Part shown: positions 50,645-59,449 of the stretch, piece after piece
Layout of the letters: each line of letters begins with the position of its first letter
Numbering within the stretch: the stretch's first letter is position 1
Source of the DNA: Pseudalkalibacillus sp052246725
Lineage (GTDB): Bacteria > Bacillota > Bacilli > Bacillales > Fictibacillaceae
Direction: 5' to 3' (one strand)
DNA length: 64,000 nucleotides
Assembly (NCBI GenBank): GCA_052246725.1
Contig: JBQQCL010000002.1
Program-made: the position numbers and the translations under genes
Notes under the pieces: model-generated
Databases searched by the model: none
The model's input: only the letters and a program-made list of their open reading frames with translations
Told to the model about the DNA's origin: nothing

Positions 50645-51079
50645 TTATTTGCAGTGGGTTTCAAAAGCGTTCACAAGGTTTGTCACGATATCGGATGGTT
50701 CATGGTCCTCGATTTCCTCACGGGGAATGAAGTGGACGACTTCTTGACCCTTTAGCAGTGCGATCGATGGTGATGATGGTTCGATATCAAGGAAATAAGA
50801 TCTCATCACGGACGTCGCAACCTTATCTTGCCCAGCAAAAACAGTTATAAGGTGGTCAGGGTGGTGTTCATGTTCAATTGCTTGCCGTACTGCCGGACGA
50901 GCAAGTCCTGCAGCACAACCACAAACAGAATTGATCATAACCAAAGTCGTACCTTCCGCATTTTCCATATATTCATCGACTTCCTCAGGGGTTCTCAATT
51001 CTTTGAATCCTGCTTCTGTCAATTCATCTCTCATCGGTTGAACTAACTGTCTCATGTATTCTTCATATGCCATTGACAT
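50645..51079 (-). CDS. brxA: Bacilliredoxin BrxA (YphP)
   Basis: 144-residue thioredoxin-fold protein, exactly the length of B. subtilis YphP. It begins MSMAYEEYMRQLV and contains the CGC redox site in INSVCGCAAGLARPA, plus FAGQDKVAT and PSSPSIALLKGQEVVHFIPR. It removes bacillithiol from S-bacillithiolated proteins, so the organism probably makes bacillithiol. Start at 51079 with GGAGGT 7 nt upstream. Confidence 0.95.
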   Translation of the reverse strand: MSMAYEEYMRQLVQPMRDELTEAGFKELRTPEEVDEYMENAEGTTLVMINSVCGCAAGLARPAVRQAIEHEHHPDHLITVFAGQDKVATSVMRSYFLDIEPSSPSIALLKGQEVVHFIPREEIEDHEPSDIVTNLVNAFETHCK

Positions 51080-51154
51080 GGAACATACCTCCATTTTTGT
51101 TCATCTCGTTTTTACTTTATCATGTGTGTTCCGAAACATCAACGAGTACTCTAT

Positions 51155-51258
51155 AATGCGTTCTTGGATACCTCAAAATCGGTTTTTCGCATTTTGAGGA
51201 CGCCTTAATGCCTTCTTGAGTACCTCAAAATCAGTTTTTCGCATTTTGATGACTCCAT
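51155..51258. repeat. Two tandem 52-bp hairpin repeats
   Basis: Units 51155-51206 and 51207-51258 share AATGC-TTCTTG then TACCTCAAAATC-GTTTTTCGC and ATTTTGA. Inside each unit CTCAAAAT pairs with ATTTTGAG around the GTTTTTCGC loop (last pair weaker in unit 2). They lie between brxA and the ypgR-like gene. Confidence 0.7.
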
Positions 51259-51294
51259 AACGGTTTTCTCATTCATGAGGATACTTTTATCTGT

Positions 51295-52431
51295 TCACTT
51301 CTTCCCCTGGATCGTGTCGGTCATCTGTTTCCAGACGGAGCCTTTCGCTTCCTCTCCACCTTCGATCCGTTCGAGAGCCATGTTCACTTGCATCGCTACC
51401 TCGAATTCAGGGTCATCTTTCGCCTCTTTCAATGCAGGAATGGCAGATTCATCACCGACTTCATACAAGAACATCGCAGCACGCCATCGTACGAGTTTAT
51501 TTTTATCATTCAATGAATCGATCATGACCGGGATGGCCTCTTTGAAGCCCAGATCCGACATACAATCACCGGCTGTACGACGAACGGTTACGGTCTTATC
51601 CTGAAGTGCTTTCGTCAGATGAGGAAGCACCTTCTGATCTTCAATCATGCCGAGATACACAGTAGCAAGACGCCGTATTGACGTTTTCTCATCCTCCAGT
51701 GCTTTTGCAAGGACAGGGATGTCTTCTTCTGTCGGATCCATTTGATCCAATGCTGCATAACGGTCCTTCCATTCTGGCTGCTCAAGCATATCCATCGTCA
51801 CTTTGTAGGATGCTTTCTTTTGGGACTGATCGTCAGCCTTGTTCTGTTCAAACGCCTGCTCCTTCAACCTGTTCAAACGTTCATCATCATACGCTGCGCT
51901 GATTTCTTCAGCTACCTCATTACCGACGGCTTCCATATCTCCATACCGGGCACTCTGTTCGATCCATTGACGTTCCATCACGAGGTTGTCTGATGAGGAC
52001 TGTGCTTCCATCGCAATGGTCATGAAACGTTCAGGTAATCCGACTCTTTTTTCAGTCTCACCTTTAATCAGTTTGATCTGCATCGGAATGCCACGGAACT
52101 TTTGGATAAATACTTTCACTTCATCAAAGTCTTCATCATGCTCTTTCTGTTCATTTTCATCAACTGTTTCCGCCTCTTCCCCGAAAACATGACGGGCCTT
52201 GGGCAGAATCACTTTCCAATCATGTTTCGGATTCCGTTCAAGAGCAATGAAATCAGCAACATAATACAAACCCTTGACCCCTTCGATGGCAAGTAATTGG
52301 TTGAGAGGTTCAGGTGCCTCCTCTTCTTGATCAGATTTGAAATTCATGTTTTTTCCACTCGGTAAAGCTTTATCTACAATCAGTTTCATCGTATTGGGAC
52401 TTGGTGTTGGTTCGATACCGCGCAGTTTCAT
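51295..52431 (-). CDS. YpgR/CvfC-family protein (Nfu N-terminal and HEAT-repeat domains)
   Basis: 378 residues. The N-terminal RGIEPTPSPNTMKLIVDKALP and IEGVKGLYYVADFIALER match the Nfu_N (NifU-like scaffold) domain. A charged linker follows and then HEAT-like repeats (DIPVLAKALEDEKTSIRRLATVYLGMIEDQ, VLPHLTKALQDKTVTVRRTAGDCMSDLG). This is the conserved virulence factor C family, with B. subtilis YpgR. ATG at 52431, with GGGAG 10-11 nt upstream. A ypgQ homologue is at 63106. Confidence 0.85.
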   Translation of the reverse strand: MKLRGIEPTPSPNTMKLIVDKALPSGKNMNFKSDQEEEAPEPLNQLLAIEGVKGLYYVADFIALERNPKHDWKVILPKARHVFGEEAETVDENEQKEHDEDFDEVKVFIQKFRGIPMQIKLIKGETEKRVGLPERFMTIAMEAQSSSDNLVMERQWIEQSARYGDMEAVGNEVAEEISAAYDDERLNRLKEQAFEQNKADDQSQKKASYKVTMDMLEQPEWKDRYAALDQMDPTEEDIPVLAKALEDEKTSIRRLATVYLGMIEDQKVLPHLTKALQDKTVTVRRTAGDCMSDLGFKEAIPVMIDSLNDKNKLVRWRAAMFLYEVGDESAIPALKEAKDDPEFEVAMQVNMALERIEGGEEAKGSVWKQMTDTIQGKK

Positions 52432-52646
52432 AATGTGAAAAACTCCCTTCCATACGTTCTCTACTATAAAAAATATAACATAGAAGACCCTTGCTTTTGT
52501 AATATTTGGGTTCTCCCTTATTGCCCTGAAAATATTTTTAGAAATTTCTAAATTTTTAACTAAAAAGTGTTCGTTCTGATATAAAATGGGGTATATAGCA
52601 TATAGCAATTATTTTTCCCTAAAATTTGAAAGGAGAGTGGGTTTCC

Positions 52647-52787
52647 ATGAAAAAGCTCGCTGTTGAAGGCAGAATCATCAGTATCACACATGATCGAATC
52701 GTTGCTGTAGAAGGTGGACAAATGTTTACGTATAACCGGGCCTATTACGAAATCATTCCTCAAACCTTTCACAACCAAACAGCTTAG
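52647..52787 (+). CDS. Small uncharacterised protein, 46 residues
   Basis: ATG at 52647 with a strong GAAAGGAG upstream, and a terminator right after the stop. MKKLAVEGRIISITHDRIVA continues with VEGGQMFTYNRAYYEIIPQT. Beta-strand-rich, no membrane segment; it could fold as a tiny beta-barrel. It is the only plus-strand gene in this stretch. Family not recognised. Confidence 0.7.
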   Translation: MKKLAVEGRIISITHDRIVAVEGGQMFTYNRAYYEIIPQTFHNQTA

Positions 52788-52799
52788 TAAGAAAATGCG

Positions 52800-52830
52800 A
52801 AGGGGCTGGATCCATCGTCCACCCCTTTTG
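52800..52830. terminator. Bidirectional terminator, 46-residue gene and SWIM gene
   Basis: AAGGGGCTGGA pairs with TCCACCCCTT between convergent genes, followed by T on the plus strand. Confidence 0.75.
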
Positions 52831-52844
52831 CATGCTTACGTTAT

Positions 52845-53390
52845 TTAGATTTTCCGCTTTCTAAGTTCATCCATGACTTCAACGATTCTCTCATGAACCC
52901 TTTCGATGAACATTTTGTTCTCGATGATCCTGCTTTCCCTTTTGTTATGAAGGGTAAGGATGGATTCTTGACTCTCATCTACCCTCGCAGCCAACTCCAT
53001 TAACGGTTCTTCAATCAATTTTGCCCGTGCATCTGGAAGTGTTTGGTCACCGTGCTCTTCATTACTACTCAATTGATCCAAAATGAAATACATCGTCGCA
53101 CCAACACTATGTTTGCAAATTGCTGCGTCGTCTGGACATGAACAAGTCACCTCATAATCAGGCAAGAGAGGGATTCCATCCACTAATTGAAAATAGCCAT
53201 CGACCTCATAATCCCCTTGAACGCCTTCTACTACACATTCGAAGTGATTCGGAAACACTTGAAATCCACGTATTTGATGATCATTGTACAAAACCATTCC
53301 GCGTTGGAATCTCTGGTAATCGACTTGATCTGTAAAATGATTCAGCCAATTTTGAAGCCTTGAATCTGTCTTGTTCTTTCGATTTGTCAT
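52845..53390 (-). CDS. SWIM zinc-finger protein
   Basis: 181 residues with the SWIM motif CxCxnCxH in YEVTCSCPDDAAICKHSVGATMYF, a DNA or protein-binding zinc finger often found with SNF2 ATPases. The C-terminal part is a helical charged region. Start at 53390 (AAGGTG 8 nt upstream); its ATG overlaps the TGA of the SNF2 gene by 4 nt, so the two are coupled and probably work in one complex. Confidence 0.85.
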   Translation of the reverse strand: MTNRKNKTDSRLQNWLNHFTDQVDYQRFQRGMVLYNDHQIRGFQVFPNHFECVVEGVQGDYEVDGYFQLVDGIPLLPDYEVTCSCPDDAAICKHSVGATMYFILDQLSSNEEHGDQTLPDARAKLIEEPLMELAARVDESQESILTLHNKRESRIIENKMFIERVHERIVEVMDELRKRKI

Positions 53391-56300
53391 GAGTTCAACA
53401 CCTTCTCCCGTAACTGGATCAGTTCGATGAATTCGTTGTCGCTCATTTCTGTGACCCATTGATCTTCGTGATTTACAATTTGAGAGGTGAGCTCTGACTT
53501 CCGATCGATCAACCTGTCGATTCCTTCTTCAAGGGTCCCTTGTGTGATCATTTTATATACCTGGACGTTCTGTTCCTGCCCGATACGGTAAGCACGGTCC
53601 GTTGCCTGGTTCTCAACTGCGGGATTCCACCAGCGGTCAAGATGGATGACGTGGTTCGCCTCCGTCAGGTTCAACCCGACACCACCAGCTTTGATCGATA
53701 AGATGAACACACATTTTTTGCGGTTCTCTCTGAATTTTTTCAAAAGCTGCTCTCTTTTTTGCGAGGGAATGCCTCCATGTAGAAAGAACACTTTGATATC
53801 CGGTTCTTCTTTTTTAAGCAACTTCTCAAGCATTTCCCCCATCTTCACATACTGGGTGAACACCAGAGCTTTCTCTTCTGCTTTTACATCTTCCCTTAAA
53901 ATATCCAGGAACTTCGTGATCTTTCCGGAATGTAAAGCGTGTGGCTCTTCCCATGTCAATAGAGCGGGATGATTGCACACCTGCTTGAGTCGCGTGATAC
54001 CGCCAAGGATCGTCCCCCTTCGTTCCATCCCTGTTGCTTTAAGCAATTTTTCACGGATTTGATCAACGACCATTTGATAAAGCGACGCCTGTTCTTTCGT
54101 CAATTGACAATGAATTTTCGTTTCAGTCTTCTCAGGCAGTTCTTCTACGATCGAGGTTTGCATTTTCGATCTTCTCAATAAAAATGGCTGGATCAAACGT
54201 TTCAACACCTCGACGCGTTCGGTATTCCCTTCTTTCTCAATCGGCCGGATGAATTGCTGGCTGAAAGAAGTGCGGTTCCCCAAGTATCCAGGGTTGAGGA
54301 AATCACAAATCGACCATAGCTCTTCTAAACGGTTTTCCATAGGTGTTCCGGTCAGCGCAATTCTGTGGACAGCCTTCAAAGAACGTACGATTTTACTTTG
54401 TTTTGTTGTCGGATTTTTGATCATTTGTGCTTCATCCAAGATCATCGTGTTCCATTGTAGATCTTTGAAGAGATCATGATCCCTCAATACGAGCGCATAG
54501 CTTGTGATGATGACATCCTGCCCATGTAAAAACTGTTGGAATGCCAGCTCATCTTGTGCACGGTCTGCTCCATGATGGATCGAAACATTCAATGATGGCC
54601 CAAACCGTTCGAATTCACGTTTCCAATTTCCGAGCACTGACGTTGGGCAGATGATCAAATGGGGCCCATCTTCCTGACCACTATCCAATAGATAGGAAAT
54701 CGCCTGGATTGTCTTCCCCAGTCCCATATCATCAGCAAGACATACACCTATTCGTCTTTCCCGATGAGAACGGAGCCATTGGAATCCTTTTTTCTGATAT
54801 GGCCGTAGAATTCCGTTGAATGTCTCAGGGATTTCATATTTTTCCTCTGTCGGTGCTAAAAAGTTTTCCAGATAGTCGTGGACTTCCCGATCGATCTGGA
54901 AATCGATGTCTGACTCAAAGTCATTGTTTTTCGCTGCCACGCCGACGAGAGTAGCAAACGAGCTTTTATTGCGGACAAGAGGCTCCAACTCACTGATTTC
55001 ATCATAAATCTGATCGATTTTCGATTGCGGCAGCATGATCCACGTATCGTCACGTTGGATAATGTAAGCCTGCGAACGCACAAGCCTTTTAAAGTCTTCT
55101 ACCGACATTTCGATATCCCCAATAGCAATCTGCCAATCAAAGTCCAAGAGACTGCTCAACCCAATGCCCTGATCACCGTTGTTTTTCACATTCAGCGTCA
55201 CCTTGACGTCTTTATTCTCAAGCGAGCGGAACGACCAACCTGCCGGGAAAGTCAAGTTGATTTCCATCGATTTCAAAACACTCAAGTTTCCATGCAATGT
55301 TCTCAATGTATCCAGGGTGATTTCAGTAGAACCGAATTCCCTTAATTGACGCTGCAATTTATATAGAAGGTCATCCATCTGGACCAGATAATTCAAGCGG
55401 TCATCGACCCAGCCTTTAATATGGGAACGAATGACTTTCGGATCATCCAGCGGAACGCGTCGTTCTTCCTCTTGTTCCGTTCCTTTGACAAAAATGCGGA
55501 TCGCCCAGGACGACATGCTCTCATCTGATAACGGAAAGCAGTCGATTTCCATAGAGGTTGCGTTGAAGCCTGTTTGGATGAATTGCTGCTTGAAATGAAG
55601 AAGACCTTTTTCAAGCGTCCTATAAGAATCGGAACTCAATGGTGAATGCCACTTTCTAACTTCACGGATCAAAACGTGAAGCTTTTGGACGTCATCTTTT
55701 GTCTCGACGATATGAAAAAAGCTTGCATTTGAATCCAAAAGTGCTTTTTCCCATATCCTCATTATCTCTCCATCTCCCTGTTCAAGGTCGATTTCGGGAC
55801 CGGAAGTAAGAAAAAGCTTCAAAACTTGATCCGCCCAGATATCGAGCATCAAATTCTGCCATTCGCGTATCGGAAATGTCGACAAGTGCTCAAACGAAAA
55901 GATGAGCGGCGATGCCGTTTTCAGCCAATTGGACATAGCGCCACCTTCAAGGACTTTTCGAGACAGCATCCATTGTGCATACACATAGTGTCGCTTTTCT
56001 TTCGAGATTTCATAAATCGTCGGGAAGTATTGCCCCCCTCGGATCAGTGTTTCGATGCTACGGGCTACAGATTCCCAGTAGACGAAGCTCTCACCGAAAT
56101 AAAAGGACCCTTCTGTCCGATGTGCGACTGGGTTTTGTAAATACAAATAGACCCGCCACATATCGACGAGCATTCCCTCAACTTCGTAAAACTCCTCGTC
56201 CCATTCGACCATGAGCGTTTTGCATTCTTCTTGTTCACTTGTAAAAACATGAGAGAGACCTGACTCGCCTAATAACCATTGCAAGCGAGATTTGCTGATG

Positions 56301-56401
56301 GAGATCGGCTCTCCATTCGGCCTGGTCACCCAGATCAAGAACTTCCCTCTTTCATCGAGGGATGGTATGAATGTCATTTGCAAGTGATAATATGTAATCA
56401 T
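53387..56401 (-). CDS. SNF2-family DEAD/DEAH helicase
   Basis: 1004-residue DNA translocase of the SNF2/RapA group. Walker A in LADDMGLGKTIQAISYLL, DEAQ box in MILDEAQMIKNP, motif III ALTGTPMENRLEELWS, and the C-terminal motor with FLHGGIPSQKREQLL, SIKAGGVGLNLTEANHVI and QATDRAYRIGQ. The long N-terminal region (to about 500) has no motif I can name; it resembles the SNF2_assoc domain. Probably remodels protein-DNA complexes in transcription or repair. Coupled with the SWIM gene downstream. Confidence 0.92.
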   Translation of the reverse strand: MITYYHLQMTFIPSLDERGKFLIWVTRPNGEPISISKSRLQWLLGESGLSHVFTSEQEECKTLMVEWDEEFYEVEGMLVDMWRVYLYLQNPVAHRTEGSFYFGESFVYWESVARSIETLIRGGQYFPTIYEISKEKRHYVYAQWMLSRKVLEGGAMSNWLKTASPLIFSFEHLSTFPIREWQNLMLDIWADQVLKLFLTSGPEIDLEQGDGEIMRIWEKALLDSNASFFHIVETKDDVQKLHVLIREVRKWHSPLSSDSYRTLEKGLLHFKQQFIQTGFNATSMEIDCFPLSDESMSSWAIRIFVKGTEQEEERRVPLDDPKVIRSHIKGWVDDRLNYLVQMDDLLYKLQRQLREFGSTEITLDTLRTLHGNLSVLKSMEINLTFPAGWSFRSLENKDVKVTLNVKNNGDQGIGLSSLLDFDWQIAIGDIEMSVEDFKRLVRSQAYIIQRDDTWIMLPQSKIDQIYDEISELEPLVRNKSSFATLVGVAAKNNDFESDIDFQIDREVHDYLENFLAPTEEKYEIPETFNGILRPYQKKGFQWLRSHRERRIGVCLADDMGLGKTIQAISYLLDSGQEDGPHLIICPTSVLGNWKREFERFGPSLNVSIHHGADRAQDELAFQQFLHGQDVIITSYALVLRDHDLFKDLQWNTMILDEAQMIKNPTTKQSKIVRSLKAVHRIALTGTPMENRLEELWSICDFLNPGYLGNRTSFSQQFIRPIEKEGNTERVEVLKRLIQPFLLRRSKMQTSIVEELPEKTETKIHCQLTKEQASLYQMVVDQIREKLLKATGMERRGTILGGITRLKQVCNHPALLTWEEPHALHSGKITKFLDILREDVKAEEKALVFTQYVKMGEMLEKLLKKEEPDIKVFFLHGGIPSQKREQLLKKFRENRKKCVFILSIKAGGVGLNLTEANHVIHLDRWWNPAVENQATDRAYRIGQEQNVQVYKMITQGTLEEGIDRLIDRKSELTSQIVNHEDQWVTEMSDNEFIELIQLREKVLNS

Positions 56402-56967
56402 CGCCTAACTCCCATTGGAATCCAGTTTCCTCAAATTTTGTCCATAACGTCTATTTTACCATATTTCTTGAAATGTATAAATTGCGTCATTCCTTCCCTG
56501 GTTAAAAGGCGGAAAATCATGAAAACAAAGTTCCAGCGAAATTCACTCCCTTTCGCGGCTTAAGATAGTGACTCCAAACTTTTAGAGGTTAACGGACATA
56601 GGAGACCTTATTTTGCGATAAATGCCACGTTTCGTTAAGTTAACGGACACCAGAGACCTTATTTAATGCAAACTCATAAAAATCAATCGTTTTATAGACA
56701 AATAGCGTCTCTCATGTCCGTTAAATCTCTGAAAACCATCTAACTATCACAAATAACGGCTCTCATGTCCGTTAACTTGCAACTTTCCCCTATTGGGCAT
56801 TCCTGCCTTGCTTTTCCCGCTGGAATGTCACAAATTCTAATAAAGGAATTTCTAATAGGATCGTTAATAATGCCAAAACAAAAACCCATCACGCTTATCT
56901 AGTCCTTCACCATACCTGTTTCATAGTATGTGAGTATCACTGAGCTATGATGAGTCTCGAACTTATT
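56402..56967. repeat. 566-bp gap with a four-copy TTAACGGACA repeat array (56588-56776)
   Basis: No gene is visible. Two direct copies (56588-56614 and 56639-56664) read GTTAACGGACA then GAGACCTTATTT; two inverted copies (56700-56724 and 56751-56776) read AAATA-CG-CTCTCATGTCCGTTAA. Direct and inverted halves can pair to a long stem. A CTCCCTTTCGCG hairpin motif sits near 56545. The remainder up to 56967 shows nothing. Confidence 0.7.
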
Positions 56968-57573
56968 TTATCTGGATGTCAATTGACGGATTGGACTGTG
57001 TCTTGAAAGCATCGGCATCACGATTTCGAAAGGAACGGGAATTTCGAGGAATCCGTAAGCATAGGGTGTATACTCATATAACTGGTAAAACAACACTAGA
57101 GCATCATCGGTCAAATAGTATTCTTGCTTATCTGACACTTTTGGCGGCTGATCGAAAACCGGGATATTTTCAGCTTTAATATAATCACTGACATAACGAG
57201 TCAATCTCGTCTTATAGTAGCTGTTTGGATTGAATAGTTCCGAAAATGTGAAATGATGACCTGACAAAATGGAAAACGTCAAGGCTCTTCGTACTTGCAT
57301 GGGATGGGCTGCATGTTCTTTGTAAAAGTCTAATAGGATGATCAGGCTTAACACACCGTTGCGGTTCGCTTTGATTGAATACGTGATGGTGACACTTGTA
57401 TCGGGCTCTTCCGCTTCTTCTTTCAATTGATTGACGACTTTACGTATGACTTTATTGATCTGTCCTTCGACCTTCATATTCTTCATCCCGACGATTTTCG
57501 GGTAACTTACTTTCGTTGCACCTTTTTCATTTTTAATGGTGATTATTTTCACCGGCTTGATCGGATCAAACAT
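56968..57573 (-). CDS. DUF3298/DUF4163-type protein (RsiV-like domain)
   Basis: 201 residues. The pattern YPKIVGMKNMKVEGQINKVI, SYSIKANRNGVLSLIILLDFY, FTFSELFNPNSYYKTRLTRYVSDYI and FYLTDDALVLFYQLYEYTPYAYG matches the DUF4163-DUF3298 domain found outside the membrane in RsiV and YoaW-type proteins. Here it has no membrane helix or signal peptide, so it would be cytosolic or exported unusually. Start at 57573, GAGG 7 nt upstream. Confidence 0.75.
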   Translation of the reverse strand: MFDPIKPVKIITIKNEKGATKVSYPKIVGMKNMKVEGQINKVIRKVVNQLKEEAEEPDTSVTITYSIKANRNGVLSLIILLDFYKEHAAHPMQVRRALTFSILSGHHFTFSELFNPNSYYKTRLTRYVSDYIKAENIPVFDQPPKVSDKQEYYLTDDALVLFYQLYEYTPYAYGFLEIPVPFEIVMPMLSRHSPIRQLTSR

Positions 57574-57677
57574 CCTTTTCCCTCTTTTCAATTCGGGCAT
57601 GGGCGATTATCATGATGGTATATGTTATTCAGTTCCCTATATTTTGGTACACAATTTTATAGAAAGGGTGATGAAGA

Positions 57678-58175
57678 TTGATACGGAGAGCTGAGAGGGA
57701 AGATATCGGCAAGATCGCCGAAGTACACGTTGGAAGTTGGAAAACGACTTATCGAGGGATTGTGTCGGATGGATTCCTGGATTCATTGTCACCTGAACAG
57801 AAAATATCTCAATGGACGCGAAATTTAGAACAAGATGACCCGATTTTACTCGTAGCTGATGAAGCTGGACAAGTGGTCGGGTTTGTTAGCGCTGGTAAAA
57901 GCAGAAGTGATCATCTCCCTTTTAAAGCTGAGATTTATGCGATCTACATATTAAAAGAATTTCAACGTAAAGGGATCGGGAAAGCTCTGGTGAAGGCAGC
58001 AGTCGCTGAATTCAAATCGCGCGGTTGGGATTCGATGCTGATCTGGGTGTTGGAAGAGAACGAATCGAAGCATTTCTATGAAAAAATGGGCGGAAAAGAA
58101 GCAGGACGGGATCAACTGCAAATCGAAGGGAAGTTTCATACGGAAATTGCTTTTGGCTGGGCTGATCTTACGTAG
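57678..58175 (+). CDS. GNAT N-acetyltransferase
   Basis: 165 residues. The acetyl-CoA site is AIYILKEFQRKGIGKALVKAA; SWKTTYRGIVSDGFLDSLS at the N-terminus and NESKHFYEKMGGKEAGR at the C-terminus are typical of the ElaA/YhdJ-like RimI branch. TTG start with AAAGGGTG upstream. Substrate unknown. Confidence 0.87.
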   Translation: MIRRAEREDIGKIAEVHVGSWKTTYRGIVSDGFLDSLSPEQKISQWTRNLEQDDPILLVADEAGQVVGFVSAGKSRSDHLPFKAEIYAIYILKEFQRKGIGKALVKAAVAEFKSRGWDSMLIWVLEENESKHFYEKMGGKEAGRDQLQIEGKFHTEIAFGWADLT

Positions 58176-58199
58176 ATAGCTGCATTTTTGAACAAGAAA

Positions 58200-58232
58200 A
58201 AGACTGCACCGCTGAAGGTACAGCCTTTTTGA
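58200..58232. terminator. Bidirectional terminator, GNAT and 104-residue genes
   Basis: AAAAGACTGCACC pairs with GGTACAGCCTTTTT (two mismatches) between convergent genes. Confidence 0.7.
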
Positions 58233-58235
58233 TGA

Positions 58236-58550
58236 TTAATCATACGATTTCTTCTCAAGTCCGTCATAGATGTCTTCTAATTCGGCAAGGAAATTCAGTT
58301 GGAGAGGACCTGGAAGCTGTTCTTGAATTTCCTCTATTTCAGCCATAGACTCCAATTCTTCGTAACTTGCAGGTTTCGTTTCAAGGGAGTGGTACCAGCA
58401 TTTCACTGCTTCGATCATTTCGTAAAAATGACGTTCAAATCGTTCAGCCCACTCAGCCCCTTCATCACCACTCGTCTCCTGCATTTCCTCCCAGTCTTCA
58501 AGTGCAACAACCAGCTTTTCTTTTACGACAGCAAAGTTATTTCGTGACAT
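58236..58550 (-). CDS. Uncharacterised 104-residue acidic protein
   Basis: Helical, strongly acidic protein (ELESMAEIEEIQEQLPGPLQLNFLAELEDIY) without cysteines of note or membrane segments. It begins 14 nt inside the end of pncA, with GAAGG upstream, so it is the second gene of a pncA operon. The fold resembles small DUF proteins of bacilli, but I cannot name the family. Confidence 0.7.
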   Translation of the reverse strand: MSRNNFAVVKEKLVVALEDWEEMQETSGDEGAEWAERFERHFYEMIEAVKCWYHSLETKPASYEELESMAEIEEIQEQLPGPLQLNFLAELEDIYDGLEKKSYD

Positions 58551-59106
58551 TTGAACCTTCAGCTGCTTTCACAATCTCAGCACCAAGGGTATTTTTAAAA
58601 TGGTCGAGTGCCCAATCGTGGCCTGCCGGATTGAATGTCTGCACGGCATCCTCATGGACGACGATCTTGAATCCTTTGTTATAAGCGTCAACAGCTGTAT
58701 GCAATACACAGATGTCCGTGCACACACCGACGAGATGGACTTCCTGAATCCCCCGCTCTCGCAGTTTCAACTCCAGATCAGTCCCAGCAAATGCACTGTA
58801 TCTGGTCTTATCCATCCAATAGACGCGGTCCTTGACCTTGTCGTAGTATTCACCAAGCTCGCCATACTGGAAACGGCCGGATGTGCCGCGTATATTATGG
58901 GCTGGAAACAACGTACTTTCAGGATGATGCGGGTCATTTTCGTCATGGACATCCACAGCAAAGACGACATATTCCCCAGCTTCGACAAAAGACTGGGTCA
59001 ATTCAGTGATTCGCCTTTCTATCGATTGACCAGCTTCTCCACACGTCAAACGGCCATCGTCCGCGACAAAATCATTCGTATAATCAATGACAACCAAAGC
59101 CTTCAC
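58537..59106 (-). CDS. pncA: Nicotinamidase/isochorismatase-family cysteine hydrolase
   Basis: 189 residues. Catalytic residues of PncA are visible: Asp in VIDYTNDFV, Lys near WMDKTRYSAFAGTDL, and Cys in LVGVCTDICVLHTA; metal ligands in AVDVHDENDPHHPES. It deamidates nicotinamide to nicotinate for NAD salvage. GTG start after GGGGG. The B. subtilis orthologue is PncA (YueJ). Confidence 0.92.
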   Translation of the reverse strand: MKALVVIDYTNDFVADDGRLTCGEAGQSIERRITELTQSFVEAGEYVVFAVDVHDENDPHHPESTLFPAHNIRGTSGRFQYGELGEYYDKVKDRVYWMDKTRYSAFAGTDLELKLRERGIQEVHLVGVCTDICVLHTAVDAYNKGFKIVVHEDAVQTFNPAGHDWALDHFKNTLGAEIVKAAEGSNVTK

Positions 59107-59175
59107 GATACATTCCCCCTATCACATTCTACTTCCATTATAACGAAAAAAAGCACACAACATTGAGTGCTTTTT

Positions 59176-59449
59176 TTCAAAAATTCGCCGTTTATCATTT
59201 TCCAATGGTCGGTGAATTAGAAACAACACCGGCTAAAGCCGTCACGTCCTATGACAACGCCGGTACTAGTACGTCCTGTACGTCGAAAGTTCAAGGCACG
59301 AAGGTTTTGAGGACCGGAGTGTATATTTATAATACATGAGGACCGGTAAAACCAAGTAACGCTCACTGCCTAAAGACGTCACGTCCTGTGACAACGGCAG
59401 CACTAACACGTCCTGTGCGTCGGAAATTCGCAGTTTATAATTTACCGAC
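59176..59449. repeat. Duplicated ACGTCCTGT hairpin region upstream of pncA
   Basis: Two related units (59228-59286 and 59366-59420) each carry an outer GC stem (ACCGGC with GCCGGT; CTGCC with GGCAG), an inner hairpin with CGTCCT in the loop (GTCA/TGAC; GTCAC/GTGAC) and a second hairpin with a GTCCT loop (GTAC/GTAC; CAC/GTG). Flanks AAATTCGC-GTTTAT and GAGGACCGG are also duplicated. No coding frame. Candidate structured RNA or repeat element. Confidence 0.6.

Noticed and set aside
56588..56776. CRISPR array
   Set aside because: The units change orientation, spacers are unequal and there are only four copies; no cas genes.
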